This document shows positions 35,201-47,017 of a stretch of DNA of 64,000 nucleotides, piece by piece. The notes under the pieces were generated by a model. That model had not been told where the DNA came from, did no database searches, and saw only the letters and a list, made by a program, of their open reading frames with translations. The position numbers were made by a program, and so were the translations under genes. Every line of letters starts with the position of its first letter. The stretch's first letter is position 1. This stretch comes from Nephrocerus scutellatus (Eukaryota; Arthropoda; Insecta; Diptera; Pipunculidae): assembly GCA_947095585.1 (NCBI GenBank), contig OX352764.1, positions 7,115,001 through 7,179,000 on the forward strand, in the 5' to 3' direction.

Positions 35201-38200
35201 TGTGACCTTTGAAATTTCACAACAAAGTTGCGGCTAACAGAAATTCCTCCCTGATGACCACAATTCGTAGTCCTTCACATAAACATACAATTCAACTGCT
35301 ATTAGGTTAACATAACCCGCTCGAACGTACCATACAGTAATGTACTGAAATTGGCAATAAAGAAACAAAGTATCAGAGCACTGGAAAACAACCGGTAACT
35401 GGAAATAGGTGGCAATTATATTGCGTCAACCAGATCCAGAGTCTGCTCTGCGAACGTACTCACGTACGTTACTTACACTCAGCGCGATCGATTGGCATTA
35501 ATTTTTGCATTGCATATCAGCAAAGTCACACTTACTCAAGCACACACACATGCATACTTACTGAGTCATTTAAAATTTTCTGCACAAATGCCCATGCACG
35601 TGATAAAAAAAACCTCCTCGTACGCGATCGATTTATTATGCTGTGTGATCGATGGTATCATGTTATGCTTACTGGCGTACGTTTAACTACAAAAAAGGTA
35701 ATCACTGCTATAAAAAAAAAACCAGCAAATTACTGCACACAGATAATTGCCATTCATATCAGTTTGTTCAATGGCGGGAAATTGCCTAATATTAGCAAGA
35801 AACGTGGTCGATTGCAGCTTGATCGTGTAGACTGATCAGTTTTTCATATTGGGAATTTGGCATACATTGAAAAGTGAAATTGGTTTCTCTACGCGTATAG
35901 AGACATTTTGTAATTTTTCATTTCATACCGTACTGTGGCGGTATACGTGATATTTGTTACATAAGTTTTGACAAAGTTTGGTGTGACTTTAGAGGTTTTG
36001 GGCCCGTTTTTGCATACAAATCATAAGCACTTCATTCAATTTAACGTTAAATTAATTTTTTGCAGTAAAAAGCTCATCATTGTTACCAAATTGACTTTGG
36101 TTTTTACGATGGGGTATGAGAGGGATGAGGCTTTAGAAAATAGCTGTGTATTTGAGGGCATTGTTGCACATTTCAAAATGAAAATGGTAGACCATCAAGT
36201 AGCCTTATAAAAGGAGATTTGTTACTTGGAGGAGAATACATACACTAATTGAAAAAAAACAACCAATAAAAATTAAAATTTTTCATCTAAATTCTCTAAT
36301 CGCAGAAATTGATATGGGAGCCCCTCGATCCTGGGCCATTTTTTTTTTATTGTAGAAGAAAATCATCGAAACAAACATTTGACATCAGATGTTAAAATTG
36401 AAAAAGCTCAGATCATTTTATTCTGAGCACTTAGAGCACGCTCATACTCTGAGCAAATAAGAAACACGAACATTTATCTTGAGAACTCTTTTACTGCTCT
36501 GAACTAATTTATGAAAACGCCAAATGACAGAATATTGTGAAAACTTGTTGTTCTATCTGTAAGTTGATATCGACAACAAAAAAAAAAACATCAATAAAAA
36601 TACAATTCAGTATATAATTTAAATGTAAGTTGAAGTAAGCATAAAACATGTATGTCTCGTTTCATTTGCTGGGTTCATTTGTGCGTGCGCTAAGATTTCT
36701 CTCTCTCTCTCTCCACCACCACCAAAACCATGCAGCGCAGCCGACTGCGCAGCACACACCGCAGACAGTCCATAAAGGGCGACGAATATCTGATGCCAGT
36801 ACAGATATTTAAAAAATGTATAAGGGCCTTGCGGCCGAACCCGCGACCCGATCACTACCAAATTTTCGAAAAAGTATTGTTTATTGGGTATACACATGTG
36901 TGTAAAATTTGAAGAAAATCGGGTAAATTTTTTAAAATTTTTGTTTGGGAGCCCCCCGACCCCGCAGCCCGAGGGGCCTCAAAATTTAATAGAAAGTGTT
37001 GTCTCCGGAAATACGCAAGTGTGCAAAATTTCAATAAAATCGGGCCATGGGAAGTGGGTTAAAAATTGATCGCAAGAATCCACGACAGACGACCGACCGA
37101 CGACCGACCGACGACCGACCGACGACCGACCGACGACCGACCGACGACCGACCGACGACCGACCGACGACCGACCGACGACCGACCGACGACCGACGACC
37201 CACGGGCAAGTGAAGTTAATATAGAGAATTTAAAAATGGCTAGTAACCAACCATTCCTACCGACTTGAAGATTTATTCTCAATGAGCACAATACAATTTT
37301 GGGGCTGTTCCCTTAAAAAGTAATAATCACAGTTGATGCCAATTGACTAGTTTTTGAAAGATATCTTGCTCAAATAGCCTTAGGTATGCAGATAGGTAGA
37401 GTGGTAGTCTTCGCAAAACTTGAGATGCCTCATAGCCAATTTGTTGGTGCCACTGTCGTTAGGAGACATGCAGCGTTCAAATACACAATCCTGCTCTTTC
37501 AGGTCATTAAAAAATCGTTTGCCCAATATGTGGAGTCTGGACCCTACTAGAGCCCGACATTTGTAATAATAGCGCGTTAGAGTTTCTTTCTCATTTACCT
37601 CCTTGCAGCTCTTGTAGCAGTTTTATGTGGAATTCATAATTTAGCTGTGTGACTAATACCGATATACTTACTACCACAACTCCGAAAATATCTTTCAATG
37701 AAATGAAGATCAACTCGAACTGCCGAGTTTAATTGAAGGATGGCCAAATCACTCTTGGTGTGGCACAGTTGGTAGTTATGATTAATTGCTATGGAAATAT
37801 AGTATTCATTATTTGACTGAACTCGGTGGACAGCTGCTGTCGTCTAGAGTGTTGTTGTTGGCTCTTTCATTACCATCTATGTTACTATGCCCCAACACCA
37901 AAACAATGGTTGTGTCCATAAATTGACTTATAAAAGCCAGTTCTTCTCGGCACTACCTACAAAGTTGCGAGCTATTAACGATCGCATAAACAGATTGGCT
38001 ATTCACACATGTGTCAATCCTTCCGATTTATGCGGTGTTTTGTTCTAAGGCCTTCCTTATCGCTAATATCTCTGACTGAAAGATGCAAGAAGAATCAGCA
38101 GGCCTGTATAACTTTGACAGACTAAGAGTGTGGCTACAACACGATCATGGGAGTCCAGCAGTCCAGCGAAACAGGTAGGATTTTAGTGAGTTGGAAAGAG

Positions 38201-41200
38201 AAAGTTTGATTCCACCGAGAATCCACCGAAAGGCACCTACGAAAGATGACTTTCGGCGCAAGCATGAATGTTCTATACGACAAAACAACAACAAATTGAC
38301 AAACACACACACAAATGCTTCGATAATTGTGGCCACAACGTTCATTCCCATATGCCTGTGTAGCCACGCTCTTAGTTTATCGAAGAATTCACTTGAACTG
38401 ATCCATTCTTTGATTTGGATCAGTCACTAAAGAGTGTTGTCTCATTACTCCATCTTCATTAATATTTCCTCCAGTCGGAAACTCGAAAGCAAAATTAGAC
38501 TTAAAAGTCGGGTTGGGAGTGCATTAGTAAGTAGAATATGGTATCAGATCTTTTAGTACCATCTGCAGTAAATTGCAGTGCCTATATGGTATGGTGACTA
38601 GCCACACAGTTTCTCTGAGTCGGTCTGCACTGCACGTCGCGACGTTTTTTATAAACATGTCAGTAAGAAGTAAGTGTAGGATGGTATTTAAAGAACCATT
38701 TGAAAAAAAAGCGTAAAGCTTTTGTGATACCAGTTGTTGCGTTGTATCGTTGTATTCTACTGAGCTTGCTGACAATTTATTATTTGGGCCAGAATAGCGC
38801 TAAATATGTAAGGATCTGTGTACAACAAAAAGGTTAGCTTAAGCTGCAGTCGCCATTTTTTACCAAGTGCTTTACTGATCGAATAGAAAACGACACATAC
38901 TGTCTTAGCCCAATCGAATTCTAGCTTAGCTTTTTATACAGCATTACACCGTTGGAAGTGAGAGGTTAGAAAGGACAAAAGTCGTTATCTTAGATTAGGT
39001 GGAGAAGACGTAAAAAGTCTCAGCACCACTTTATCTACGTTTTCCTTGAGTTGACTTCTAGGCCATAACTTGTTGCTAAGTGCCCTTTCCATGACTTCTC
39101 TGATCACGAAAAAGTGCTGTCCTAACAAGAGAATTTCCACGTTATTTTCTAATTTGCGTTTAATGTTGGTCCTGAGATCGACTAACGTATCTAGCTTATT
39201 GGCATATAGGGTGGACTTGACATAGTCACGAAAGAGGCTACCAATTGATTGGCGCCATTTCTGAAGATAACACAAGCCCTAAACTTCGACTTAAATGACT
39301 CGTTTGTCTGGGCAGCTATATATCATATGGCATCATCCCAAGTTGAATCTCCCACATTTGTCCTAGAAATAGTAAGTCATCATGATACGGTAGCGATCTC
39401 CATTGACTGTGACGCCTACGTTGCCAGCATCATTGAATAAGAAGTAGACCATCCTCCAGACCGTGTGGGAGGAAGATGCTCTCTAGGAAGATGAATCGAT
39501 TCACTTCTACACTGATGGTTTAAAAACTAAGGTGTCTTCTCAAAAAGGCTTAATGCTAGTCTCTATATCCGTCTTCCCAATCACTGCAGTGTTTTCCAAG
39601 CGATAAAGGAAGTCTTGTCTTGGCTGAAGAGAAATGTTATTTCCGCGCTGGGTGCTGGGTGCCGGGCAATAGAGACATTTTAGGGAACTGTATGGCTGAT
39701 GAGCTCGCCAAAAATGGAACTACAGTTTACACAAAAATGGTTCCTTAGACATACCGAACGCTACATGCAAACTCATGCCAAAGCTGGATGCTATTGACAT
39801 TAGGTGGTAGAACGAAACAACTTGCGTAGCGACAAAACAAATCTGGCCTAGGCGGGATCCGAAACGATCTAAGTGTTTGATTTCTCTAAACAAATTGCAC
39901 ATTAGTGCCATGATAGGTGGCATTACTGAGCACTGTCTCATAGGCAAGCACGCAGCAAGGCTTGGTACATTTTCTAATTGCATGATTCAAATTTGCATGA
40001 AGAGACCATTTTTCACCTTCTTTGCACATACGCAGCTCTTTCTCTAAAACGTAAGCTCCATCTGGGAGCCTTATTTTACAATGACTTGAACGACTTGTCA
40101 AATACTGACATTAGAATTCTGCTACGCATCATTCGAAGCTCCAACTGGTACAACAAGTAGTGTGAAAAATCTTCTCGATCGATGTGATATCAAGTGGGTC
40201 GGTATCCTACCGACAGCCACCCAAACCTAACCGTGGGTCAATTACTCTTCAGGCATGAAAGCCGCACCAAACACTTAATTTTTGTGGATTTATTGGCACA
40301 TTGTGAATGGCTTCAGATTATTGATTCCGACGAAAACGAAGCCTTTTAGACAGAAATTGGCTCTATAGCTGCGCTTTTTGATGAAGCCGTTGAGCCTCAA
40401 AATAAGCTTCATTGCTATAAAGGATTTTGCTCTTGCATTTCTCCCATGTTTTGGACCCAATCAGTGAAGTAACGTTCCAGCTGATGGTCGCTCGGCTTCA
40501 ATTTTTTGTGGTCAAAGCGATCTTATAGGATGGAAGGCTCAAAATTTGCCATAAACTGGTCACAGAGATGAAAAATTCGTCAGATCGTTGTAGAATCGAC
40601 AAATTTTGGACGTCAATTATAGTCGCAATATTCCCTGCACTACTTGTGTTCTCTGATTTGTTGTTTGTACGGGAACATTATGAAGCGGATTAAAGCTGAC
40701 TCAAATTTTTCTACCACCAGACACTCCACATTCACCAGACATTATTCGTTAATCGGGACGACTATGACGAACGAACATTTGAGTTAGCGCAGGTAAAGTT
40801 GTCGCAATTTAAATGGAAATAATTTGATAACTAATTAAGATAATTTTCATACATTGTTGAAGCGTATAAGTATCCCATAATAAAACGACAAATACAGACA
40901 ATTTGGAAAACCAAACAAACCGCAGCTAACTTTACGTATACCAGAGAAACCCTATTTGAAATATAAGGCGTCCCAATTGAAAACCCCTTTATAACAATTA
41001 TTATAAGTCATCAACACTTCTACTTTCTACTATCTATATAACTATCTACTTATCTACTAAGTGCTCAGAATGTTGCAGAATAATACAACACAGAAGAATA
41101 TAGGAGAAGGTTTTCGTTGTGATAACTCATGGAAATTAGTCCTAAATACACAAGGACTTGTTCTGCACTTTTTCGAGCACTGCTGGTCATATGTCACAAA

Positions 41201-44200
41201 TAACACGAACAATGTTAGCCTCCAAGGCTTCAATTGCTGCTGGTTTATCAGAACAAACCAGTGACTTCACGTGGTCCCACAGAAAATAATCGAGGGGTGT
41301 CAAATCGCACAACAGTGGAGGCCAATTGTCAGGTCCATTTCTCAAAATCAAATTAATGCCAAATATTGATTTCAATAATTTAGTCGATGGTTGTCGTCGC
41401 CCTATAGCACGTAGCGCTAGCGTTGAAACCACACCTCGTCCGGACAAATGTCATGCAAATTTTCAAAATAAAATAAAAAAATTATCATGGTGCGGTAACG
41501 ATCTACATTGACTGTAACGCGAACTCCAGCGAAAGTCGTTTATATGTAAGTTGCGCGATCAACGACTGATTTTAAAGTGAAGTTGGATAATTTCGTAGCG
41601 TGTTTCAAGCAGGAGTTTATTTATGAAGGTTTGCCAGAGAATATTGACAATAAATTTAAAACAATATTGAAGTACGACTGCTCTTTTTACAGTAAACCCT
41701 TCAGTAACTTCTTTTTAAGCAAAGAAAACACCCTTTAAGTCTATAAAGCTTCGTTAAATGATCAAAATTTTAAAGTTAAATACATCATAAGCTATATAAC
41801 TCCAGTCTGCAGAACTTCAATACTGGGGTAAAGTTGGGAGTAACTGATTGGAAGAAAATTTTTCTTAAATTTAAATTCCTAGTGTCCCTTGATCATGATG
41901 AGATGCCTCTACGTGAAGTTTCGATAAACTCATCCAAGCGAAAATATTTTTAATCGATCCAAGAGTGTTGCTTTGGTGGGAACAAAACTCAACTTGTAGT
42001 TGGTGACGTGCCGCTTTAACCATCAGCTAAGACGATCTACCAGATGTTCGTTAAATTTTTACTAAAATCATAAAAAATAATTTATCGGAAAAAGTCAGAA
42101 GTCGTAATTTACATGGAGATGGGCAATCTCGAATCTGCGTTGATTGAAAATGATTGTCCCGCAAGCTGCATATTACGTTTTATTACAGAATTCCGTATAC
42201 GTCCACGTCCCCATATAGCTGGCAAAAATAGAAAGTTGTTTTATTGGGAATCAGTGTACTTTTAGTTGTAATCGACTAAACGAATTAGCATTTGAACTGC
42301 AACACCTTTGGGTGCAACCACTTGGAACGATATATACCTACCAAGACATTTTCTCACGCATGCTGGCACTAATGTCCAGATTCAATTTTGCACTCAACAC
42401 ACACAGAGGAGGAGAGAGATTGTCAGATGAGATACTCTTTGGCAGAACGAATTTTCTTGCCGATCTGGTTGTTAGTTGGAACGAATGCGAGTGCATCATC
42501 CACAATTGAATGTTGCAAGCATCAAGCCGGCATTAATGTGGGCTATCGAGTGATTGCCAAATAGACAGGTGCGCAGGCGATGGGGCCATTGCGTTGATGT
42601 TTTTCCTCGTCACGTTATCTAAACTTGTCTTCCATCGAAGATCGCTTGACATGACTTTCAAATGCACTCAAATTGCCTCAGAAATCACTTTCCATCGTTG
42701 AGGTTTGTCAGTGACTCCGAAGAAGAAAAAAAACTCTGATCAGTGTTGTAGTTGCGATGAAGCTGCGCAACTTTGTCTAATCGAAGATTCATGTTTTTCG
42801 CTGGATATCGTGAACTTTAACGTCTCTCTGATTAGTGGGTTCGACGATGATCGGTAGTGCCTCCTCCTGCATATTTATTTCGTACCCAGCGGCAGCGCAT
42901 GGACGTAGTGTTCGGTCCAGTCGATTCCAATTACCACCCGGAGGGCTTTGTTTTCGAGGAAGTCAACAGCACACTCTGAGATATTGTGGAGCGGAACAAC
43001 AACAATAACTGCTCGCTGATGCTGATCATGGGTAGGGTATCTTCCTTTTTTTTTTGGTTGGTTGGTTGTTGTGTTTGTTGCACTCTCCACACTCAGCGAA
43101 ATTGAACTGAACTTGCAAATGGAAATGCAAAAGGAAAGTAAAAGTCTTCAGCACTTTCGCACATTTCTTCTTTTATTTCTTCCAAACATCGATGTGTGAT
43201 GTGATGCGATTTTATTTCACCCAGCTAGCCAGTAACACAAAAACAAAACAAAAGACAAAGGAAACAAGGCGCGCTCTTCCTCCTCCTGAGTCGTTGTCGT
43301 CGTCGTCGTTACATATCAGCAACGCTTAAGACAAAGGAAAGGATGATCGACGAACGTAACAGAACACAACTACATACGAGTACGTTGCCATGCCATACAC
43401 TCCGTAGCCATGTGCTAACGCACTAAACCGTGACTAAAAGTTATCTAAGTGGCAAGTGAGATAATTAGAGGGTTTTCGTTGTGATACTTAAACGTAGATA
43501 CAACATGCGATTCGTCAAAGCAGCCGAGAATTTTGTTACAACAGCATATCACGAGCACTTCCTAGACCGTTTCGCTTGGTGTGTGTTGGGATAGTTAGAT
43601 ACCGTTACCACCTGTTTTTTTTTGCCTATGACACTGTCTTGATTTCAAGTGAAGACGGCAATTTGTGTGGGAAGGAGGTGACATTTATGTAGATCCCCAA
43701 GGCAGCGAAAGTGAGAAGCATAAGCAGTGGTTCTGTTAATGGGGCGTTTGTCATATATCATGACATGACAATGATATGGGAAACTATCTATCTCATGCGT
43801 GGACAAGAAAGTTCATGGGAGTCAGATAATAGCGGTAATATGATTATATCCCAGGAAACGTGAAGGTACTTTATGCTTCCGGTTCAGTGGTAGAGAAAAG
43901 GGCTTCAATTTCAATTCCAGTTTTAATTTCAATTTTTTTTTCTTCAATTGCAATTTCAATTCTGTTTTGAATTTCAATTTCAAATATCAATTTCATTGTC
44001 ACTTTCTTTTTTAAGTTCATTTTCATATTCGATTTAAACTTCAAATTTCAATTTCAATTCCATTTTCAATTCCAATTTCAATTTCAATTCCATTTTCAAT
44101 TTCAAATTTAAATTTCATTTTCAATTTCTATTTAAATTTCTATTTAAATTTCAATTTCAATTTCAATTCCATTTTCAATTTCAATTTCAAATTTAAATTT

Positions 44201-44740
44201 CATTTTCAATTTCATTTTCAATTTCTATTTAAATTTCAATTTTAATTTTAATTTCAATTCCACAATCTCAATCCCAACTCTCTCTCTCTCTTTATCTCTC
44301 TCTTTTCTTTAAATCGTGAACAGAAGACAAATTGCTATCCCACCACCACAGAAGCACTACAAAATCGTCTTTATCAAAGCTCCATCACCACCAGCTCCAA
44401 GGGTTCCAATAATTCCGCAATTCCAGCAAACCGAAGAGAAGACTTTGGTCTATGTGTTGGTAAAAAAACCAGATGATCAACCAGACATTGTTATTCCAAC
44501 ACCAGCGCCAACTCATCCCAGCAAACCAGAAGTGTACTTCATTCGCTACAAGACACAGGTAAGTTCCAGTCAAAATATCTCCAACTTGCACTTTTGCTTT
44601 ACATTATTCCTCTTTTGTAGAAGGAAGAAACCGGGCCATATGCCAACAGCATTTCATCACCTCCAAGCGGAGATTATGGTGCACCACCGCCACCACCAGC
44701 AGCTCCACCGAGCTCATCATATGGAGCACCATCGCATTAA
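32285..44740 (+). CDS. TwdlE: Tweedle-family (DUF243) cuticle protein, TwdlE-like
   Basis: Four coding exons: 32285-32302, 32376-32611, 44324-44558 and 44621-44740, giving 202 residues. Junctions are GCG|GTATGT, CAAG|GTTAGT, ACAG|GTAAGT on the donor side and CACAG|, AACAG|, TGTAG| on the acceptor side, all in phase (0, 2, 0). Residues 1-17 are a signal peptide. The N-terminal part has YGAPP/YGPP repeats. The Tweedle core starts at HKHVYVHVPPPEPE (from residue 67), continues HYKIVFIKAPSPPAP and EEKTLVYVLVKK, and ends in the signature KPEVYFIRYKTQ (152-163). A YGAPP tail closes the protein. Tweedle proteins are secreted chitin-associated cuticle components. The TwdlE symbol rests on the Tyr-Gly-Ala-Pro-rich ends and the neighbouring Proct gene, so it is less certain than the family. 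Confidence 0.9.
32830..32945. repeat. minisatellite (GATTGTAGTAACT type), left part
   Basis: Degenerate units of about 16-18 bp, such as GACGATTGTAGCGTTT and GATGATTGTAGTAACT. The same array resumes at 34610 beyond a Jockey insertion. Confidence 0.7.
32946..34609 (-). mobile_element. Jockey-clade non-LTR retrotransposon, 5'-truncated and broken
   Basis: On the - strand: endonuclease end (SSPDITIAS, LSSDHIPI, about 34600-34510), linker, RT start (FELKKLHRSCLDYVAKTFNL, PIVPVLKLGKP-like and YRPISLLSPKA, about 33950-33760), then GVPQGGVLSPILFYLYVSML and LITYADDCSNP (about 33475-33370). After a gap comes the zinc-finger end CPDCNQGTHTTNHLFLYPLA (about 33080-33020). The YADD box is intact, but frames are broken and the RT palm is partly deleted. 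It lies antisense in intron 2 of the Tweedle gene and interrupts a minisatellite. Confidence 0.85.
34610..35040. repeat. minisatellite (GATTGTAGTAACT type), right part
   Basis: About two dozen imperfect units of GATTGTAGTAACTGAC and variants (GGGAATAACTAAC, GATTGCAATAACTAAC). Continuation of 32830-32945. Confidence 0.8.
35041..36859. other. Tweedle intron, no supported gene
   Basis: AT-rich. A (CT)n run at about 36700-36713 is followed by CACCACCACC. Nothing else recognised. Confidence 0.5.
36860..37075 (+). repeat. dispersed repeat, two units (CACATGTGTGTAAAATTTGAAG family)
   Basis: Two diverged units: GTATACACATGTGTGTAAAA then GAAGAAAATCGGGTAAATTT, and ATACGCAAGTGTGCAAAATT then CAATAAAATCGGGC. 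Between them lies GGAGCCCCCCGACCCCGCAG. It ends AAGTGGGTTAAAAATTGATCGC, as at 52200-52475, and passes directly into the 11-bp satellite. Confidence 0.75.
37083..37200. repeat. 11-bp satellite (ACGACCGACCG)n
   Basis: About ten almost perfect head-to-tail copies of ACGACCGACCG. Because 11 is not a multiple of 3 and the unit lacks stop codons, frames on both strands stay open and give 11-residue protein repeats. Those frames are not evidence of a gene. Confidence 0.95.
37380..38130 (-). mobile_element. RNase H-containing non-LTR remnant (R1/LOA/I group)
   Basis: The - strand reads IFQSEILAIRKALEQN (about 38090-38045), then CREELAFISQFMDTTIVLVL and GHSNIDGNERANN (about 37890-37850), the typical end of an element-encoded RNase H. 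The remainder to 37380 is a broken C-terminal tail. Similar in layout to 46330-46985. Confidence 0.65.
38524..38775 (-). mobile_element. R1/LOA-type RT-to-RNase H linker fragment
   Basis: The - strand reads LNTILHLLLTDMFIKNVATC, then SADRLRETVWLVTIPYRHCN. It matches the + strand segment DIFIKYVATCSAVRLTESGW and RPYGHCN at 46100-46200, so both belong to one family. Confidence 0.7.
38985..39430 (-). mobile_element. mariner-type transposase remnant, C-terminal half
   Basis: The - strand reads VGVTVNGDRYRIMMTYYF (about 39410-39355), a degraded middle, then FRDYVKSTLYANKLDTLVDL and RTNIKRKLENNVEIL. These are the VTVNG.RYR.M and DY....VKS.VYA.K...I..L...I blocks of mariner-like transposases. The catalytic WPP.S.DL.P.D block is destroyed. 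Confidence 0.65.
39470..40230 (+). mobile_element. R1/LOA-type RNase H and 3' end (same family as 12900-14455)
   Basis: The + strand reads SFKRLNASLYIRL-like and PNHCSVFQA pieces, then GNCMADELAKNGTT (about 39686-39727), followed by the C-terminal tail. Its last part ends with RSSNWYNK. The 3' end CGACAGCCACCCAAACCTAACC matches the end of 12900-14455. Several stops and frame changes. Confidence 0.7.
40250..40985 (-). mobile_element. mariner-type transposase remnant, central part
   Basis: The - strand reads LKPSDHQLERYFTDWVQNMG (about 40505-40445), then a NEAYF block where SDEAHF is expected and an IKKRSYRANFCLKGF-like part. AT 40950-40985 the + strand AAGGCGTCCCAATTGAAAAC looks like a mariner terminal repeat. 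The C-terminal half is missing, so this is an internally deleted copy. Confidence 0.55.
41090..41560 (-). mobile_element. mariner-type transposase remnant, C-terminal half
   Basis: The - strand reads GVRVTVNVDRYRTMI (about 41525-41480), LHDICPDEVWFQ, then NWPPLLCDLTPLDYFLWDHV and KSLVCSDKPAAIEALEANIV (about 41330-41200). DLTPLDYF holds the last catalytic acid. It is oriented like the neighbouring remnants, but the order of parts shows it is a separate copy from 40250-40985. Confidence 0.8.
41561..43905. other. Tweedle intron, no supported gene
   Basis: Several short open frames, none recognisable. The - strand frame at 43090-42875 (NKALRVVIGIDWTEHYVHAL) is open but has no known family and no splice context. 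Confidence 0.45.
43906..44270. repeat. TTTCAA/TTTCAATTCC pyrimidine-rich tandem array
   Basis: Imperfect 6-bp and 10-12-bp units (AATTTC, AATTCCATTTTC, AATTTCAATTTC) for about 360 bp, followed by CT-rich sequence. It ends some 50 bp before the acceptor of Tweedle exon 3 and forms an unusually long T/C-rich 3' end of intron 2. Confidence 0.9.
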
Positions 44741-45009
44741 TTTGTTCATCGCATGATTATATTTTAATTTTGATTTTTTTTTTCGAATGTCCATCCTACC
44801 ATTTAATGCTTGTTCATCGAAAGGGAGTCCTGAGGAGGCTCCTCCATTATTATTGTTTTTTTTGTTAAAGAAAATAACGAAGTTTTTACCAATTTTTTTT
44901 TTCTTATAATTTGTAAAAAGAATTGTACAAAAGTTAAAAGAAAATATGACAAAACGAAAATTCAAAAAAAAAAAAAAAATAGTTTCAATAATTAGTCACT
45001 GGAGCTGTC
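44741..45009 (+). other. Tweedle 3'UTR and A-run
   Basis: After TAA 44738-44740 the sequence is T-rich, with an A16-like run at about 44966-44982. AATAAA at 45030-45035 is the nearest canonical polyadenylation signal, but it may already belong to the adjoining retroelement. Confidence 0.45.
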
Positions 45010-46985
45010 GACTAATGGCTGACCTGGCTAATAAAGATTTTCATAACCTGTTTCCTACTCAGTATTATGTCCCCCGAAGCTGGTGAGGAGTTCGGGTGAT
45101 TTTCATACCCAAAGGAGGCAGAAGAGGCTATGAATAGGCAAAGGATAGAGGATTTTAAGCCTCTCATAGTACTTGCTAAAGGCTCTGCAGCGAATTCTAT
45201 ATCATCATATCAGGCAACGATTTGAAGTCACAGAAGCATCGATATATCAACACGCATATCTCAGGGGCAGGTTCAGGGAAACCGCCCTCCACGAGGTAGT
45301 GCGAACGATTGAGCACACGATTAACTACAAGCAGTTCATCCTAGCCACCTTTTCAGATATAGAAGGGGCGTTCAACAATGTTCACATTGAGACCATCAAG
45401 GAAGCACTGGCCGAGTCAAGAGTGGAATCCTTCCTTACGCAATGGATCATATCCATGCTCGGTAGCAGGATTATACATGCCAACCTTGGCAGCTGTAACA
45501 TTACCCAACGAGTCGACAGAGGCACCCCCCAAGGATGGGTCATCTCTTCCTTACTGTGGCTGATGGTAATTAACAAAATGCTACGAAAACTTGAAGAGGA
45601 TAGGACGAAGTTAGTTGCATACGCAAATGCCGTGGTGATACTCGCATCAGGCCAGTTTCCGTGATCAATGAAGTCATGGAAAGGGCCCTGGGTAAAGTCA
45701 GCTCCTGGGCAACAAGCTGTACCTTTGGAGTCACTAAATCCAAGATACCGGCCTTTATCCTTCCAAAACTCAATGGGGAAAAGTCTCTCTCAGCGCCAAA
45801 TATCTCGGAGTAATCTTGGATAGGAAGCTTAACTGGAAGGCTAACATAGAGAAGAGGACTAAAAAAGCATGCGTGGCCCTCTATGCTAGCAGCAAAACCA
45901 TCGAAAGGAAATGGGGTCTTAAACCAAAGATGGCTCTCTGGCTGTACACAGCTGTCGTACGGCCAATTCTCACCTATGGATCGCTGATTTGGTGGCCAGC
46001 GATGAAGAAGAAGTATAACGCCACCAAACTCAGCAGGCATTACAGGAGCTCTACGGTCTTGCCCGACCGAGGCCCTTAACACCATCTTGAACCTACTACC
46101 TCGTGACATATTTATTAAGTATGTTGCGACGTGCAGTGCAGTACGACTCACAGAATCTGGGTGGTTTGCTACTAGACCATACGGGCACTGCAATATTCTG
46201 CAGACAGTACGTGGAGGCATGATACCATCATCTACTGATTACTGCATCCCTAAATTCAGCTTCAACTCATCGTTCAGCGTTGATGTTCCTACCAGGGTAA
46301 ACTGAAAGGATGGGACAGTAGCGAAGCAATATGCCGCAACAATATTCAATGACGGAATCAAGATGAACGACGGAGTCGGTGTAGATATCTTCTCAGATTA
46401 TATAAATCTGTCAAGGTCTTTCAAGCAACCCGATTCGGCTAGCATCTTTCAGGCACAAATTCTAGCAATTGTGGAGGCCGATAGAGCATTAATGCTCAGA
46501 AACGCACAAATCGGAAGGGTTGGTAATTGGTATTTATGTCGATAGCCAATCTGCCATAAGGGCCATTTATGCGACTACAATAAATTTGAAATTAGCAAAA
46601 TTACAGTGCCAAGAAGAATTGGCCACGATCAGTCAAGGCACAGTAATATAGAGGAGGGTAATGAGAGGACGGACAAATTGGCTAAGATGGGCGTCGCTAT
46701 GGATACTGGTTCTATGGGGAGGGTTAGCTGTACAATCATCTCAGTCAAGGAACAAATTCTCTCCTTATTTATTACTAAGTCACAGCTAAGGTGGAGCAGT
46801 CTGTTGAACTGCGCCATATCAAGATCGATATGGCCATCCTACAGCAAAAACAAAACCACCGAGCTGTTATCCAGAACCCGGAAGGATATTGCCAAAGTTT
46901 TGGCTATCAGCACTGGCATGTGGGCAGTCGCATTGAGGACCTCGCAAGCACAGCGTGGACCCCCACTCTAGCTACCTACCTTGAA
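45010..46985 (+). mobile_element. R1/LOA-type non-LTR remnant with RT and RNase H
   Basis: The longest element remnant in the window. The + strand reads RT start (VIFIPKGGRRGYE), AYLRGRFRETALHEVVRTIE, then FATFSDIEGAFNNV (ATFSDIEGAFNN is the first catalytic block) and RGTPQGWVISSLLWL (about 45510-45550). The YADD box reads YANAV. Then LDRKLNWKANIEKRTKKACV, YTAVVRPILTYGSLIWWPAM, an RNase H with NDGVGVDIFSDY and IEGNERTDKLAKMGVA (about 46650-46700), and a tail ISVKEQILSLFITKSQLRWS. Frames are broken at 45664, 46079 and 46545. The changed YADD box and frameshifts make it inactive. Confidence 0.85.
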
Positions 46986-47017
46986 TAAAGAAATCAGATT
47001 CAGTCCAAATCTCATCT

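Noticed and set aside
36979..37291. frames with DRRPTDDRPTT or RSSVGRRSVVG repeats
   Set aside because: Products of the 11-bp satellite with no stop codons in its unit. Not genes.
45570..46220. 216-codon frame on the - strand
   Set aside because: It is antisense to the R1/LOA-type RT and RNase H region. Its length comes from the composition of the real coding strand.
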